Shown one piece after another: positions 24,326-33,746 of a stretch of DNA of 64,000 nucleotides. A program made the translations under genes and the position numbers. Each line of letters begins with the position of its first letter. The first letter of the stretch is position 1. This DNA is from Chromatiales bacterium (GTDB taxonomy: Bacteria; Pseudomonadota; Gammaproteobacteria; Steroidobacterales; GCA-2729495). The notes under the pieces were generated by a model. The model was not told where the DNA came from, ran no database searches, and saw nothing but the letters and a program-made list of their open reading frames with translations. The stretch spans positions 24,254 through 88,253 of the forward strand of contig PBZD01000020.1 of NCBI GenBank assembly GCA_002729875.1. The letters are read 5' to 3'.

Positions 24326-27073
24326 TTAGTGTGCTTCATCCCAGTTCCTGCCGATACCGGCATCTACTTTCAGAGCTACACGCAGGTCAGCTGCATTGCA
24401 CATCAGTTCGGTGACCCGGTTGCTAATCTCGTCAGCATGATCCTGGTGGACCTCAAGAACAAGTTCATCATGAACCTGCATGATCAGGCGGGCATCGGCT
24501 TTGCTCCTGGTCAGCCAGTCATCTACCGTGATCATGGCATGCTTGATGATATCTGCCGCAGTCCCCTGCATCGGTGCATTAATAGCGCTGCGTTCAGCAT
24601 ACTGGCGGCGTTGCGCCTGGCGTGCATCAATGTCCGGCAGGTACAGGCGGCGGCCGAATACGGTTTCAACAAAGCCGGTTTCATGTGCGCTTTCGCGTGT
24701 TGAGTCCATGTAGTTTTTGACCCCGGGATAGCGGTTAAAGTAAAGATCCACATATTCCTGTGCCTGGATACGGTTTATACCAAGCTGACGACCGAGGCCG
24801 AAGGCAGACATGCCGTAGATCAGCCCGAAATTGATTGCCTTGGCCGAACGCCGCTGGTCTGCAGTCACCTCGTCAAGGGGTACGCCGAAGACTTCGGCCG
24901 CGGTGGCCTGGTGGATATCACGGTCTTCGGCAAAGGCTGCCAGCAGCCCTTCGTCTTGTGAAATATGCGCCATGATGCGCAATTCGATCTGCGAATAATC
25001 GGCGGCCAGCAGTAGATAATTTTCCGGAGCGATGAAAGCCTGTCGAATTCGCCGGCCTTCTGTTCTGCGAATCGGGATATTTTGCAGGTTCGGATCCGAT
25101 GATGATAATCGCCCCGTTGCCGCGACGGCCTGATGATAGGAGGTGTGAATCCGCCCGGTACCTGGTGCAATTTGCAGTGGCAGTTTATCGGTATAGGTTG
25201 ATTTGAGTTTGCTCAGGCTACGGTAGTCGAGAATAAGTTGCGGCAGCTCATATTCTTCGGCCAGTTCACTTAATACGTCCTCGGCTGTTGAGGGCTGACC
25301 TTTCGGTGTCTTGCGTATGATCGGCAGGTCGAGTTCATCAAACAGGACTTGCTGGAGTTGTTTTGGTGAACCGAGGTTGAACGGGTGGCCGGCTGCTTGG
25401 TGGACCCTGGCTTCAAGCGTAATCATCTGGTCAGCAAATTCTGTGCTCAGTTGACTCAGTAATGCTTTGTCGACCAGCACCCCGTTCGCTTCCGTACGCA
25501 TGAGTACTGCCAAAAGGGGGCGCTCCAGGTCCGTGTAGACCTTTTCCAGTTCACCGGTTGCCGCAATCTGTGGCCATAGTGTTGCATGCAAACGCAGGGT
25601 AACATCGGCATCTTCAGCGGCATACGGTGCGGCAGTTTCAATAGGGATCTCATCAAACCGTAACTGCTTGACGCCTTTCCCGGCGACCTCGGTAAAGCTG
25701 ATTGTCTTCAGGCCAAGATACTTTCGGGCCACTGAATCGAGGTCATGGCGGGTTGCCGTGCTGTTCAACACATACGATTCGAGCATCGAGTCGAATTGCA
25801 TGCCGGCCAGTTCAATACCGTAATTGCTTAGTATGTGAGCATCATATTTCAGATGATGACCGACTTTGGCCTGTGCCGAATCCTCCAGCCAGGGTCGCAG
25901 TTGTTTGAGCGCCGCATCGCGATTGAGCTGTTGCGGAGTCCCGGGACAACTGTGGGCCAGTGGCAAATAAGCTGCCGTGCCTTCTGCAACAGCAAATGAC
26001 AGGCCGACCAGTTCGGCTTCCATGTAGTTAATGCTGGTTGTTTCCGTGTCGAAACCAACCAGTTCGGCCCGGGTAATTTTCGCCAGCCAGTCGGTCAGTT
26101 GCTGATTATTCCAGATGACTTCATAGCCTGATTTCTGGGTTGGCGGAGCATCGCTTTGCTCGTCCGGTGATTCTGCCAGCATGTCGAGCAGTCGGCGTAA
26201 TTCGAGTTGCTCATATAAGCTGCGCAGCTTTGCGACATTTGGCAATTTTGCTTGTAAGGCCGTGGTTTCAGTCTCGAGTTCAACATCAGTCCTGATAGTG
26301 GCGAGATTTCTGGACAACAGCAGCGTGTCCCGGTGCTCGTCAATACGTTGTGCCAGACCCTTTGCCCCACGTATTGACAGACCCGCCACTGCTTTAATGT
26401 TATTGAGTATGTCATCGACATGTGCAAAGTGCTCCAGCAGGGCAACTGCTGTTTTGGGACCGACTTTAGGTATCCCGGGAATGTTGTCGGAGCTGTCGCC
26501 GACCAGTGCCAGGTAGTCAATGATCTGCTCGGCGCGTACCCCGAAGCGTTCTACAACACCCTGTGTATCGGTCTTCCTGGGGGAGCGGTTGGGGCCTCGC
26601 GGCATCGTGTCGAGCAGGGTTACATCATGAGTAACAAGTTGCGCCATATCCTTGTCACCGGTCACGATCATGACTTGCATACCGGCGGCAGTGGCATCGT
26701 GGGTTAGCGTTCCAATCACATCATCGGCCTCGACGCCAGGAATACGCAATAAAGGCCAGCCATTTGCGGTGATGGCCTCGAGCAATGGTTCCACCTGCGC
26801 CCGAAGCTCATCCGGCATCGGCGGACGGTTGGCTTTGTATTCTTTGTATAGATCGTTACGAAATGTTTTGCCGGGAGCGTCAAAAATAACTGCAAAGTAT
26901 TGCGGTGATTCATCCCGGACCAGTTTGTTCAACATGGCCAGAACACCATGGATGGCGCCGGTGGGTTGTCCGGCCGAGTTCTCCAGTTCAGGTAGTGCGT
27001 GGAATGCCCGGTACAGGTAGGAGGAGCCATCGACCAGTATCAGTCGGTTCGTGTCGACTGCTGCTGTGGTCAT
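24326..27073 (-). CDS. polA: DNA polymerase I
   Basis: A 915-residue PolA with all three activities. Residues 1 to ~300 form the 5'-3' exonuclease (LVDGSSYLYRAFHALP, VTGDKDMAQL, GDSSDNIPGIPKVGPKTA). The 3'-5' proofreading domain keeps its motifs (VGFDTETTS, GHHLKYDAHIL, YAAEDADVTLRL). The polymerase domain has motif A (DYSQIELRIMAH), motif B (RRSAKAINFGLIYGM) and motif C (QVHDELVLEV). It repairs DNA and removes RNA primers. Its ATG overlaps the stop of lptM by four bases, placing it at the end of the arginine cluster. Confidence 0.98.
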   Translation of the reverse strand: MTTAAVDTNRLILVDGSSYLYRAFHALPELENSAGQPTGAIHGVLAMLNKLVRDESPQYFAVIFDAPGKTFRNDLYKEYKANRPPMPDELRAQVEPLLEAITANGWPLLRIPGVEADDVIGTLTHDATAAGMQVMIVTGDKDMAQLVTHDVTLLDTMPRGPNRSPRKTDTQGVVERFGVRAEQIIDYLALVGDSSDNIPGIPKVGPKTAVALLEHFAHVDDILNNIKAVAGLSIRGAKGLAQRIDEHRDTLLLSRNLATIRTDVELETETTALQAKLPNVAKLRSLYEQLELRRLLDMLAESPDEQSDAPPTQKSGYEVIWNNQQLTDWLAKITRAELVGFDTETTSINYMEAELVGLSFAVAEGTAAYLPLAHSCPGTPQQLNRDAALKQLRPWLEDSAQAKVGHHLKYDAHILSNYGIELAGMQFDSMLESYVLNSTATRHDLDSVARKYLGLKTISFTEVAGKGVKQLRFDEIPIETAAPYAAEDADVTLRLHATLWPQIAATGELEKVYTDLERPLLAVLMRTEANGVLVDKALLSQLSTEFADQMITLEARVHQAAGHPFNLGSPKQLQQVLFDELDLPIIRKTPKGQPSTAEDVLSELAEEYELPQLILDYRSLSKLKSTYTDKLPLQIAPGTGRIHTSYHQAVAATGRLSSSDPNLQNIPIRRTEGRRIRQAFIAPENYLLLAADYSQIELRIMAHISQDEGLLAAFAEDRDIHQATAAEVFGVPLDEVTADQRRSAKAINFGLIYGMSAFGLGRQLGINRIQAQEYVDLYFNRYPGVKNYMDSTRESAHETGFVETVFGRRLYLPDIDARQAQRRQYAERSAINAPMQGTAADIIKHAMITVDDWLTRSKADARLIMQVHDELVLEVHQDHADEISNRVTELMCNAADLRVALKVDAGIGRNWDEAH

Positions 27074-27249
27074 GGCGTCTGTTCGGCTGTCGGGTCGGAT
27101 TCTTCAGTGTCTTCAGTGGTTTGGGATTCTGCGGGCACAGCTGCTGCTTCCTGGTCCGGAAAATACAGGTCATCTTTTAATCCACACGCGCTTATCAGTA
27201 AGGCGGCTACGAGCGCCAGCATCAGGCGGCCGGTTTGTAGCCTATTCAT
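27070..27249 (-). CDS. lptM: LptM-like small lipoprotein
   Basis: A 59-residue lipoprotein: a short signal peptide, lipobox (ISAC) and CGLKDDLYFP directly after the lipidated Cys, matching the family pattern CGLKGPLYFP of LptM/YifL. LptM helps assemble the LptDE lipopolysaccharide translocon in Escherichia. The tail is acidic and rich in E, T and P. The start ATG 27249 overlaps the argH stop by eight bases. Its position between argH and polA is unusual; elsewhere it often neighbours lysA and dapF. Confidence 0.82.
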   Translation of the reverse strand: MNRLQTGRLMLALVAALLISACGLKDDLYFPDQEAAAVPAESQTTEDTEESDPTAEQTP

Positions 27250-28432
27250 CGCTATCGAGATCTTTGCTGATGTGTCGGTAAGCGTCTCGAAAACTGATGC
27301 CTTCCTCCAGTACCAGGCGGTTGGCACGTCCGGCAGCATAGATTGACTCATCGAGTTCAATGTTGTCGACATCAAATGATACGCCAGCGATCAGGTGTTC
27401 CATGATCTCGCAGGAGTCCATCGTCAGGTCTATGGCCCGGAACAGCGGGGGCTTGATGCGCTGCAGGTCACGCTGGTAACCCGAACTCAGCTTGGCCGGA
27501 ATATTCATGATCTCAATCAATGCCGCCTGTAAAGTGGCCGTAGCGCCACGGACCAGTTCGAGTACATCCGGATTGCGTTTCTGCGGCATGATCGACGAAC
27601 CGGTGGTCATTGAATCGGGCAGCGTGATGAAGGCAAATTCCTGCGTATAGAACAACATCAGGTCGGCTGCCAGGCGCCCGAGATCCTGCATTAGCAGACA
27701 CAGTTCGAACACCAGTCCGGCCTCGGCCTTGCCCCTGGACAACTGTACGGCCGTGACCGGTTCCTGCACACACTCGAATCCGAGTTCCTCACTCGTTGCG
27801 TCACGATCTATCGGCAGGCCCGGTACACCGTATCCGGCAGCGCTGCCGAGGGGATTCTTTGACAGCCTGCGGCGGCTGGCGGCGATACCGGTAGCATCGT
27901 CGCGAAGTTCTGCCGCAAACCCGCCGGCCCACAGCGGCACCGAACTCGGCATCGCCTGTTGCATATGGGTATAACCGGGCAATGCTGTGCCTGCCTCGCG
28001 TTCAGCCAGTGCATCCAGGGCAGCAGCAACCTCATCGGCCAGTGTTTCCAGTCCATCTGCGGCGTCGAGCAGGTACAGGCGCAGCGCGGCGAGTAGCTGG
28101 TCATTCCGCGATCGCCCCAGGTGAATACGTTTGCCGGCATCGCCGATATTTGCCGTCAGTCGTGATTCGAGCGCGGTGTGTACATCCTCGTCTTCAAGGT
28201 CGATTGTCCATTCTCCGCCTGTGAATGACTCTGCCAGTTCTTCAAGGCCGGTTACAATGTCATCGAGGTCTGCGTCGGACAATAATGATTGCTGGTTCAG
28301 CATCGTTGCATGCGCGATAGATGCTCGCACGTCATAATCGACTAGTCGGCTGTCCAGCAAATGATCTTCACCGGCGGTATAACGCAGGATCTGACTATCG
28401 AGTTGTTGCCCCTTGTCCCAAAGTCTTTTCAT
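27242..28432 (-). CDS. argH: Argininosuccinate lyase
   Basis: The last enzyme of arginine synthesis, cleaving argininosuccinate to arginine and fumarate. The fumarase/aspartase-superfamily signature GSSIMPQKRNPD is present, along with LGRSRNDQ and the catalytic-His segment GYTHMQQAMP. At 396 residues it is shorter than the usual ~460, missing part of the C-terminal domain, as in some Xanthomonas-like forms. It overlaps argB by four bases (ATGA). Confidence 0.95.
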   Translation of the reverse strand: MKRLWDKGQQLDSQILRYTAGEDHLLDSRLVDYDVRASIAHATMLNQQSLLSDADLDDIVTGLEELAESFTGGEWTIDLEDEDVHTALESRLTANIGDAGKRIHLGRSRNDQLLAALRLYLLDAADGLETLADEVAAALDALAEREAGTALPGYTHMQQAMPSSVPLWAGGFAAELRDDATGIAASRRRLSKNPLGSAAGYGVPGLPIDRDATSEELGFECVQEPVTAVQLSRGKAEAGLVFELCLLMQDLGRLAADLMLFYTQEFAFITLPDSMTTGSSIMPQKRNPDVLELVRGATATLQAALIEIMNIPAKLSSGYQRDLQRIKPPLFRAIDLTMDSCEIMEHLIAGVSFDVDNIELDESIYAAGRANRLVLEEGISFRDAYRHISKDLDSDE

Positions 28433-29370
28433 GGATTCACTCCCGGTGCCTGTTCTTCTGCCGACAGCGTATTGATATTTTGCACGACCAGCGTGCCATT
28501 GCCTTCATTGGTGAAAATCTCAAGCAACAGGCTGTCAGACAGTTGGTAGGAAATGACATGGACACGACCGACACCGCCGTTAAGGGCGGCTTCTATGGCA
28601 GTCGCCTTCGGTAACATGCCGGCGGCGAGTGAGCCATTCTCACGCAACTGCTGCAGTCCCGGCAGGTCGACATATGAAATCAACGAATCAGGATCATTGC
28701 GGTCGGTGAGAATTCCTGGCGCAGCGGTGACCAGCACCAGTTTTTCAGCTTCGAGTGCGGCTGCCAATGCGGCAGCAACGGTATCGGCATTGATGTTCAG
28801 CAGGGTGCCGGATTCATCGGCCGATAACGGACTGATAATCGGAACCAGGCCACTTTCAAGTTGCGTGCGCAGCACATCTGCGGCAACCGAATCGATGTCA
28901 CCGACAAAACCGTAATCGACCGGTCCCGTAGCGTGTCCTTTAATAGTAACGGGCGGTCGCTTGTGTGCCTTGATCAGGCCTGCATCAACACCACTGATGC
29001 CGACGGCCGGCAGGTCCAGATCCCGGCATACCGCGAGTATTCGGGTATTAATTTGTCCGTTCAGTACCATTGCGGCCACTTCAAGCGACTGTTCGTCGGT
29101 AACCCGTCGTCCCTCGATGAATTGAGTGGTCAGACCAAGGCTGTCCGCCAGTTCTGTTGATTGGGGGCCGCCTCCGTGCACGACTACGATACGGATTCCG
29201 ACCTGGTGCAGGATTGCAATCTGTTCTATCAGCGCTCGGGTCGATTCGACAGAGGCAAATATTTCGCCACCCGCTTTGATCACAAAGATTTTGTGTTTGA
29301 ACATCCTGATATACGGTGCGGCATGTTTTAGTGCCGCTACCACGACGTCTCTGTTTTCATTGTTTTGCAT
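28429..29370 (-). CDS. argB: Acetylglutamate kinase
   Basis: A 313-residue amino-acid kinase phosphorylating N-acetylglutamate. Conserved elements are VIKAGGEIF (phosphate-binding Lys), VVVHGGGPQS (Gly-rich loop) and NINADTVAAALA. The start is ATG 29370. Xanthomonas and relatives often carry a fused synthase-kinase of ~440 residues. This protein lacks the acetyltransferase part, so glutamate acetylation must be done by another gene. Confidence 0.94.
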   Translation of the reverse strand: MQNNENRDVVVAALKHAAPYIRMFKHKIFVIKAGGEIFASVESTRALIEQIAILHQVGIRIVVVHGGGPQSTELADSLGLTTQFIEGRRVTDEQSLEVAAMVLNGQINTRILAVCRDLDLPAVGISGVDAGLIKAHKRPPVTIKGHATGPVDYGFVGDIDSVAADVLRTQLESGLVPIISPLSADESGTLLNINADTVAAALAAALEAEKLVLVTAAPGILTDRNDPDSLISYVDLPGLQQLRENGSLAAGMLPKATAIEAALNGGVGRVHVISYQLSDSLLLEIFTNEGNGTLVVQNINTLSAEEQAPGVNP

Positions 29371-29392
29371 GAGTCTGTCCCAAAGGGTGAGG

Positions 29393-30397
29393 TTAGCTGC
29401 CGGCCAGTATCTGGTGCAGTATTGCCATCTGTGCATACATTCTGTTTTGCGCTTCCTGAATTACAACACTGCGTGGTCCATCAAGCACTTCATCTGCTAC
29501 CACAACGCCACGGCGTACAGGTAAACAATGCATAAATCTGCAATTGTCCTGGGTGGTGGCGAACCAGGATTCATCGATACACCAGTCAAGAAGGTCTTGT
29601 CTTAGTTCCTGGTCGGCTACCCGATTGCCGTAGTGCCGGGTTGACGCCCAGGACTTCGCATAAATAATCTGCGCATCTTCAAGTGCTTCGTTGCGATTGT
29701 CTGTTTCGTTCACAGAACCTCCCGATAGCTCTGCCGCCTGCCGGGCCTTGTCCATAATCGATGCAGGCAGCTCATATCCTTCAGGGCGCAGCACAGTAAC
29801 GTCCATGCCGCGCATGGCGGCCATATGCACCGTTGCTGAAGGCACCGCCAGCGGCAGTACCCGCGGGTGATAGGCCCAGCTCAGCACAAATTTACCACCG
29901 TTGCCCGGTATGCCGAGGTCACTCATCGTTTTCCAGTCGGCAAGACTCTGACAGGGGTGATTGATTGCCGATTCCATGTTGATTAAGGGTATCTGGCAAT
30001 ATTCACGCATATTATTAAACTCACGGTCGTCAAGATCATGCTCAAGGTTGCGGCGTTCGGCAAAAGCGCGGATGCCGATTGCGTCAGCATAAGAGGCGAT
30101 AACCGGCACGGCTTCACGAATATGTTCTGCGGCCGCGCCATCCATGACGATGCCGGGACGGGTCTCGATACCGTGGATCGACATATCAGGTGAGATGACG
30201 AATGAGCCACCGCCGAGACGCGCCATGGCTGCCTGAAAGGAAGCCAGCGTGCGCAAAGAGGGGCTCATGAATAACAATGCAAGAACCTTGCCCTCCAGCG
30301 CACGCGGCTCGGGGCTGGTTTGCAGTCGGTTGGCCAGTGCCAGTAATTCCAGTACCTGTTCACTGCTCAGGTCTGCAAGATCGTTAAATTCCTTCAT
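29393..30397 (-). CDS. argF': N-acetylornithine carbamoyltransferase
   Basis: A 334-residue carbamoyltransferase of the acetylornithine/succinylornithine branch rather than ordinary OTC. The carbamoyl-phosphate loop is MSPSLRTLASF. Branch-specific segments are GIVMDGAAAEHIREA, LSWAYHP, YAKSW and HCLPVRRG. Family members carbamoylate N-acetyl-L-ornithine to N-acetylcitrulline (Xanthomonas) or N-succinylornithine (Bacteroides). The residue before the EH pair in MDGAAAEH is Ala, while I recall Glu in the Xanthomonas enzyme, so acceptor preference should be treated as unproven. The start is ATG 30397. Confidence 0.88.
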   Translation of the reverse strand: MKEFNDLADLSSEQVLELLALANRLQTSPEPRALEGKVLALLFMSPSLRTLASFQAAMARLGGGSFVISPDMSIHGIETRPGIVMDGAAAEHIREAVPVIASYADAIGIRAFAERRNLEHDLDDREFNNMREYCQIPLINMESAINHPCQSLADWKTMSDLGIPGNGGKFVLSWAYHPRVLPLAVPSATVHMAAMRGMDVTVLRPEGYELPASIMDKARQAAELSGGSVNETDNRNEALEDAQIIYAKSWASTRHYGNRVADQELRQDLLDWCIDESWFATTQDNCRFMHCLPVRRGVVVADEVLDGPRSVVIQEAQNRMYAQMAILHQILAGS

Positions 30398-30437
30398 GCT
30401 CTGTTCCTTGCGGCATAGTCGGCGGTGGTAAAGCCAC

Positions 30438-31592
30438 CTATTTATCAGGTATCTCGGCCAGGCACTCGATGAGCCGGGCAAAGTGTTGTTCTTCAGTGAT
30501 TAATGGTGGCAGCAAACGGATCACATACGGATCGGTGCTGGTGCCGACGAGTATGTTCAGGTCCAATAGTTCGTTACGGATTTCAACCGCAGGTCGCCGA
30601 CATTTTAGTCCGAGTAAAAACCCCTTGCCCTGCAGGCTGTCGACGGGTCCGACCTGGCAATGTGCTGCAATATAGTCCGACAGCACGCGTACATTGCCGA
30701 TCAGGTGATCACGTTCGATGACGTCAATGACAGTCCTGATGAGTGTGCAGGCCAGCGGTCCGCCGCCAAATGTGCTGCCAAGATCACCCGGTCCGACTGC
30801 AGACGCGATGACATCATTCACCATTAAGGCGGCACACGGAAATCCACCGGCAATCGACTTGGCAATGGTGAGCATATCCGGCTCGATGTTATACAGGTCC
30901 GTCGCGAATGGTTGTCCGCAGCGGCCCATGCCGGTTTGCACTTCATCGATGATTAGCAAGGCGCCGTTATCCGCACACGCGTCAGCAATGGCAGTTACGA
31001 ATGCACTGTTGAGAGCAAAACCACCGGCGAGCCCCTGTACGAGTTCGAGAATCACAGCAGCCGTTTTATTTGAGATGTTTTCGGCAACCTCGGCGAGAGC
31101 ATTACGCTCGATAAAATCGACCTCGAACGGTGTGTGCGGGAATCCATACCACTTATCTCGGGCACCCCAGCTCACGGCGCCGGCCGCTGCAGTGCGGCCG
31201 TGGAATCCGTGCTTAATCGCTGCAACTCGTGACCGACCGGTTAGTTTGCAGGCCAGGCGCAGGGCGTTTTCATTCGCTTCAGCTCCGCTGTTGGCAAAGA
31301 ACACATGATTGAGGCCGTCAGGTGCAAAGTCGGCCAAAGCGTCGGCAGCGTCGGCGCGAACTTCCATGGCAACGGCGTTGCTCTGGAAAAACACGGCCTG
31401 AGCCTGTTCATTCAGCGCCATGAGCATGTCGGGATGTCCGTAGCCCAGTGCGGCGACTGCGTGCCCTCCGTACAGATCGAGAATCTGTCGCGATTCACAC
31501 GTCAGGTAAACACCCTGGGCACCGGTTGGTTCAATCGGCAACTGGCCGTAAACCTTGAGCAGATGCTGGGCCTCGTGTTCGCGCGCGTTCAT
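30438..31592 (-). CDS. argD: Acetylornithine aminotransferase
   Basis: A class III PLP aminotransferase of about 384 residues converting N-acetylglutamate semialdehyde to N-acetylornithine. The catalytic Lys is in TIAKSIAGGFP, the PLP-binding Asp in LIIDEVQTGMGR, and the phosphate-binding region in FFANSGAEANENALR. ATG 31592 is preferred; an ATG at 31610 would overlap argC. It lies in pathway order between argC and argF'. Confidence 0.93.
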   Translation of the reverse strand: MNAREHEAQHLLKVYGQLPIEPTGAQGVYLTCESRQILDLYGGHAVAALGYGHPDMLMALNEQAQAVFFQSNAVAMEVRADAADALADFAPDGLNHVFFANSGAEANENALRLACKLTGRSRVAAIKHGFHGRTAAAGAVSWGARDKWYGFPHTPFEVDFIERNALAEVAENISNKTAAVILELVQGLAGGFALNSAFVTAIADACADNGALLIIDEVQTGMGRCGQPFATDLYNIEPDMLTIAKSIAGGFPCAALMVNDVIASAVGPGDLGSTFGGGPLACTLIRTVIDVIERDHLIGNVRVLSDYIAAHCQVGPVDSLQGKGFLLGLKCRRPAVEIRNELLDLNILVGTSTDPYVIRLLPPLITEEQHFARLIECLAEIPDK

Positions 31593-31596
31593 CGTC

Positions 31597-32664
31597 TCAT
31601 GTCCAGGCAAGTGCCGGTGCAGTCAGCCCGGTCGTTTCATTAAAACCAAGTTTTCTATTCATCCACTGTACGGCTCCACCGGCCGCACCCTTGACCAGGT
31701 TGTCGATGACAACGAACATGGCAACAGAGCCGTCCCGGGTGGCGACACCCATGTGGCAGTAATTACTGCCGACAATATTTTTGATTTTTGGCGTGCCATC
31801 TTGCACCGAGATAAATTCACAGTCGGCATAAAATTCATGCAGTGCGTTGCGAATATCATCAGCCGTCTGGTTGGCAGTTAATTTTGCCTGCACAGTCATA
31901 TGAATGCCGCGCGCGAATGGGCCGGAGTGAGGTACAAAGTGCAGTGCCGGCTGTCTGCCGGTAATCGCAGCACAGATAGTCTTGACCTCCGGTGCATGAC
32001 GGTGGTCTAACGGCTTGTAGGCAAACAGATTTGACTGGCGTTCGGGGTGATGGGTGCCGGCCGCCGGGGTGCGGCCCGAACCGGTGCTGCCGGTGATGCC
32101 GCAGGCATACAGGTCGGTTTCCGTCAGGCCCAGTTTGATCAGCGGCACGGCTGCAATGAGCAGTGCCGTGGCAAAGCAGCCGGGATGAGCGATATGCGGC
32201 TGGTCGGTGGTTGCCAGGTGTTCCGGTATGGCGCTGGCAAATTGATCCAGCAACTGCGGGGCACCATGCGGCTGGCCATAAACAGCGCTGTAGGCATCTG
32301 CGTCGGCATAACGAAAGTCTGCCGATACATCGACGACCGTCAGTTTGCAGCCGGCCGTATCAGCCTGTTCGATAAATTCTGCGATCAGCGCTGCGCTTGC
32401 GCCGTGTGGCGCAGCTGAAAACAGCGCCCATTGGTCACCGTTGTTGCTATCCTTTAGTACTGAGAGCAGGTCCTGTTTACTGCTGAATACCAGTTCACCC
32501 AGTCTGTCCTGCAGTTGCGGAAAAATGTCGCGTATCGGTGTACCGGTCTGGCTTTCGGACATGACTCCGGCAACTTCAAGCTGCGGGTGTCCCGCCAGCA
32601 GGCGCAATAGTTCGCCTGCCACATAGCCGGTACCGCCCAGAACAATCGTAGCGATGCTGCTCAT
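31597..32664 (-). CDS. argC: N-acetyl-gamma-glutamyl-phosphate reductase
   Basis: A 355-residue NADPH-dependent reductase acting after ArgB. The Rossmann motif is VLGGTGYVAGELLRLL, and the catalytic Cys is in HPGCFAT, followed by TGSTGSGRTP. The C-terminal region carries HFVPHSGPFARGIHMT. The start overlaps the stop of the P-loop gene by four bases. The form resembles Xanthomonas ArgC. Confidence 0.94.
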   Translation of the reverse strand: MSSIATIVLGGTGYVAGELLRLLAGHPQLEVAGVMSESQTGTPIRDIFPQLQDRLGELVFSSKQDLLSVLKDSNNGDQWALFSAAPHGASAALIAEFIEQADTAGCKLTVVDVSADFRYADADAYSAVYGQPHGAPQLLDQFASAIPEHLATTDQPHIAHPGCFATALLIAAVPLIKLGLTETDLYACGITGSTGSGRTPAAGTHHPERQSNLFAYKPLDHRHAPEVKTICAAITGRQPALHFVPHSGPFARGIHMTVQAKLTANQTADDIRNALHEFYADCEFISVQDGTPKIKNIVGSNYCHMGVATRDGSVAMFVVIDNLVKGAAGGAVQWMNRKLGFNETTGLTAPALAWT

Positions 32665-33746
32665 GATGGTTCCCCGTTCAGGTCATTTTTCCCGTCAACC
32701 TGTAAATTGATAACTTTGGCGACCGCATCACCGAGCTCGGTGCCATGGGTAATTGCATTAAATGCCGGCAACCCAAGTCGGTCGGTAATCAGGTTGGTGC
32801 CGACCAGGTTGTCGGTCGCAGGTCCGGTTATGACATCAGGACTTAAAGAAAATTCATCATGCAGCAGTTTAACGCCGCCCCATGCTGCAACCGGATCATT
32901 CGCGCAGAGTACGAGACAGGTGATGGCGGATCTAATCCCTTCATCCTTGAGAATTGCTTCGACACCGTAAGCTCCGAGCAAACCGTCGCCGAGTTCAAAG
33001 ACGATGACATCCGGTTTGTCAGCTGCCAGCTGGGTTAGCATCATGCGAGTGACCGGAGGACCATTCTCCTCCGTCGTCGTCACGACACCGAAGTCGGTAA
33101 AAATAGCCGTCTGTCGTGCCCCCGCATCTTCCATCGCAAGAATATCCCTGCGCAGGGATACGCCGGTCGCTTTGAAGGCATCAACCGTATGACCATAATG
33201 TCGCAGCCTGCTGACAATGGCGCTGGCGGCGGCAGTCTTGCCCGAATCCATGCTGGTGCCGGCCAGCACCACGACGGGTACTGCCCGGGTATCTATTGCA
33301 GCATTCATTTCCAGCTGATCTGTACCGGCTCTTGCGGGCACCCCGATACGTTCGCCGAGATAGGGAAATTCGAGTACGGTACCGAGTACTTCGGCATCGA
33401 ACGGTGGACCAAAGTTGGCATTGACCGAATCGCAGATGCCGATTACGCCGCCAATGTTCAAAACCTGGACTGTGTCGCCCGGACTGAGTTGGGAGGGCAA
33501 ATGTCCCGAATAGCCGAACAGCGCCTTACGATGTCCCAGAGCACCGACAATAATGTCACCGCGGCGTACCTTGGCCATGCGGCCGCTGGTCAGCTCGAGG
33601 GTGTTGTATGAACTCTTGCTGTTGAGGATTCTGACGGCCAGCAGTACGCCTTCCTCACAGGGAATTTCGGCACTGACCTGCAACTTGCGCTTTAGTCCCC
33701 GGTGCTGGGCAACCGAGGCAATTTTGTCGGCGATCACGGTCTTCAT
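32661..33746 (-). CDS. P-loop NTPase-fold protein inside the arginine operon
   Basis: A 361-residue protein of uncertain function. The N-terminal ~150 residues form a beta-rich domain (TSGRMAKVRRGDIIVGALGH). The C-terminal part is a P-loop domain with Walker A GTSMDSGKTAAA (about residues 162-173), a KATGVSLRRD switch-like segment, VIVFELGDGLLG and LVLCANDP. The order recalls dethiobiotin-synthetase/MobB folds and the DUF1611 (DgcN) family. It overlaps argG and argC by four bases on each side, so it is almost certainly co-translated with arginine enzymes. It is not an acetyltransferase of the GNAT type or a deacetylase by sequence; its job is unknown. Confidence 0.75.
   Translation of the reverse strand: MKTVIADKIASVAQHRGLKRKLQVSAEIPCEEGVLLAVRILNSKSSYNTLELTSGRMAKVRRGDIIVGALGHRKALFGYSGHLPSQLSPGDTVQVLNIGGVIGICDSVNANFGPPFDAEVLGTVLEFPYLGERIGVPARAGTDQLEMNAAIDTRAVPVVVLAGTSMDSGKTAAASAIVSRLRHYGHTVDAFKATGVSLRRDILAMEDAGARQTAIFTDFGVVTTTEENGPPVTRMMLTQLAADKPDVIVFELGDGLLGAYGVEAILKDEGIRSAITCLVLCANDPVAAWGGVKLLHDEFSLSPDVITGPATDNLVGTNLITDRLGLPAFNAITHGTELGDAVAKVINLQVDGKNDLNGEPS

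Noticed and set aside
30718..31308. 196-codon plus-strand frame opposite argD
   Set aside because: Antisense to a complete aminotransferase and rich in Ser, Pro and Ala as mirror frames are.
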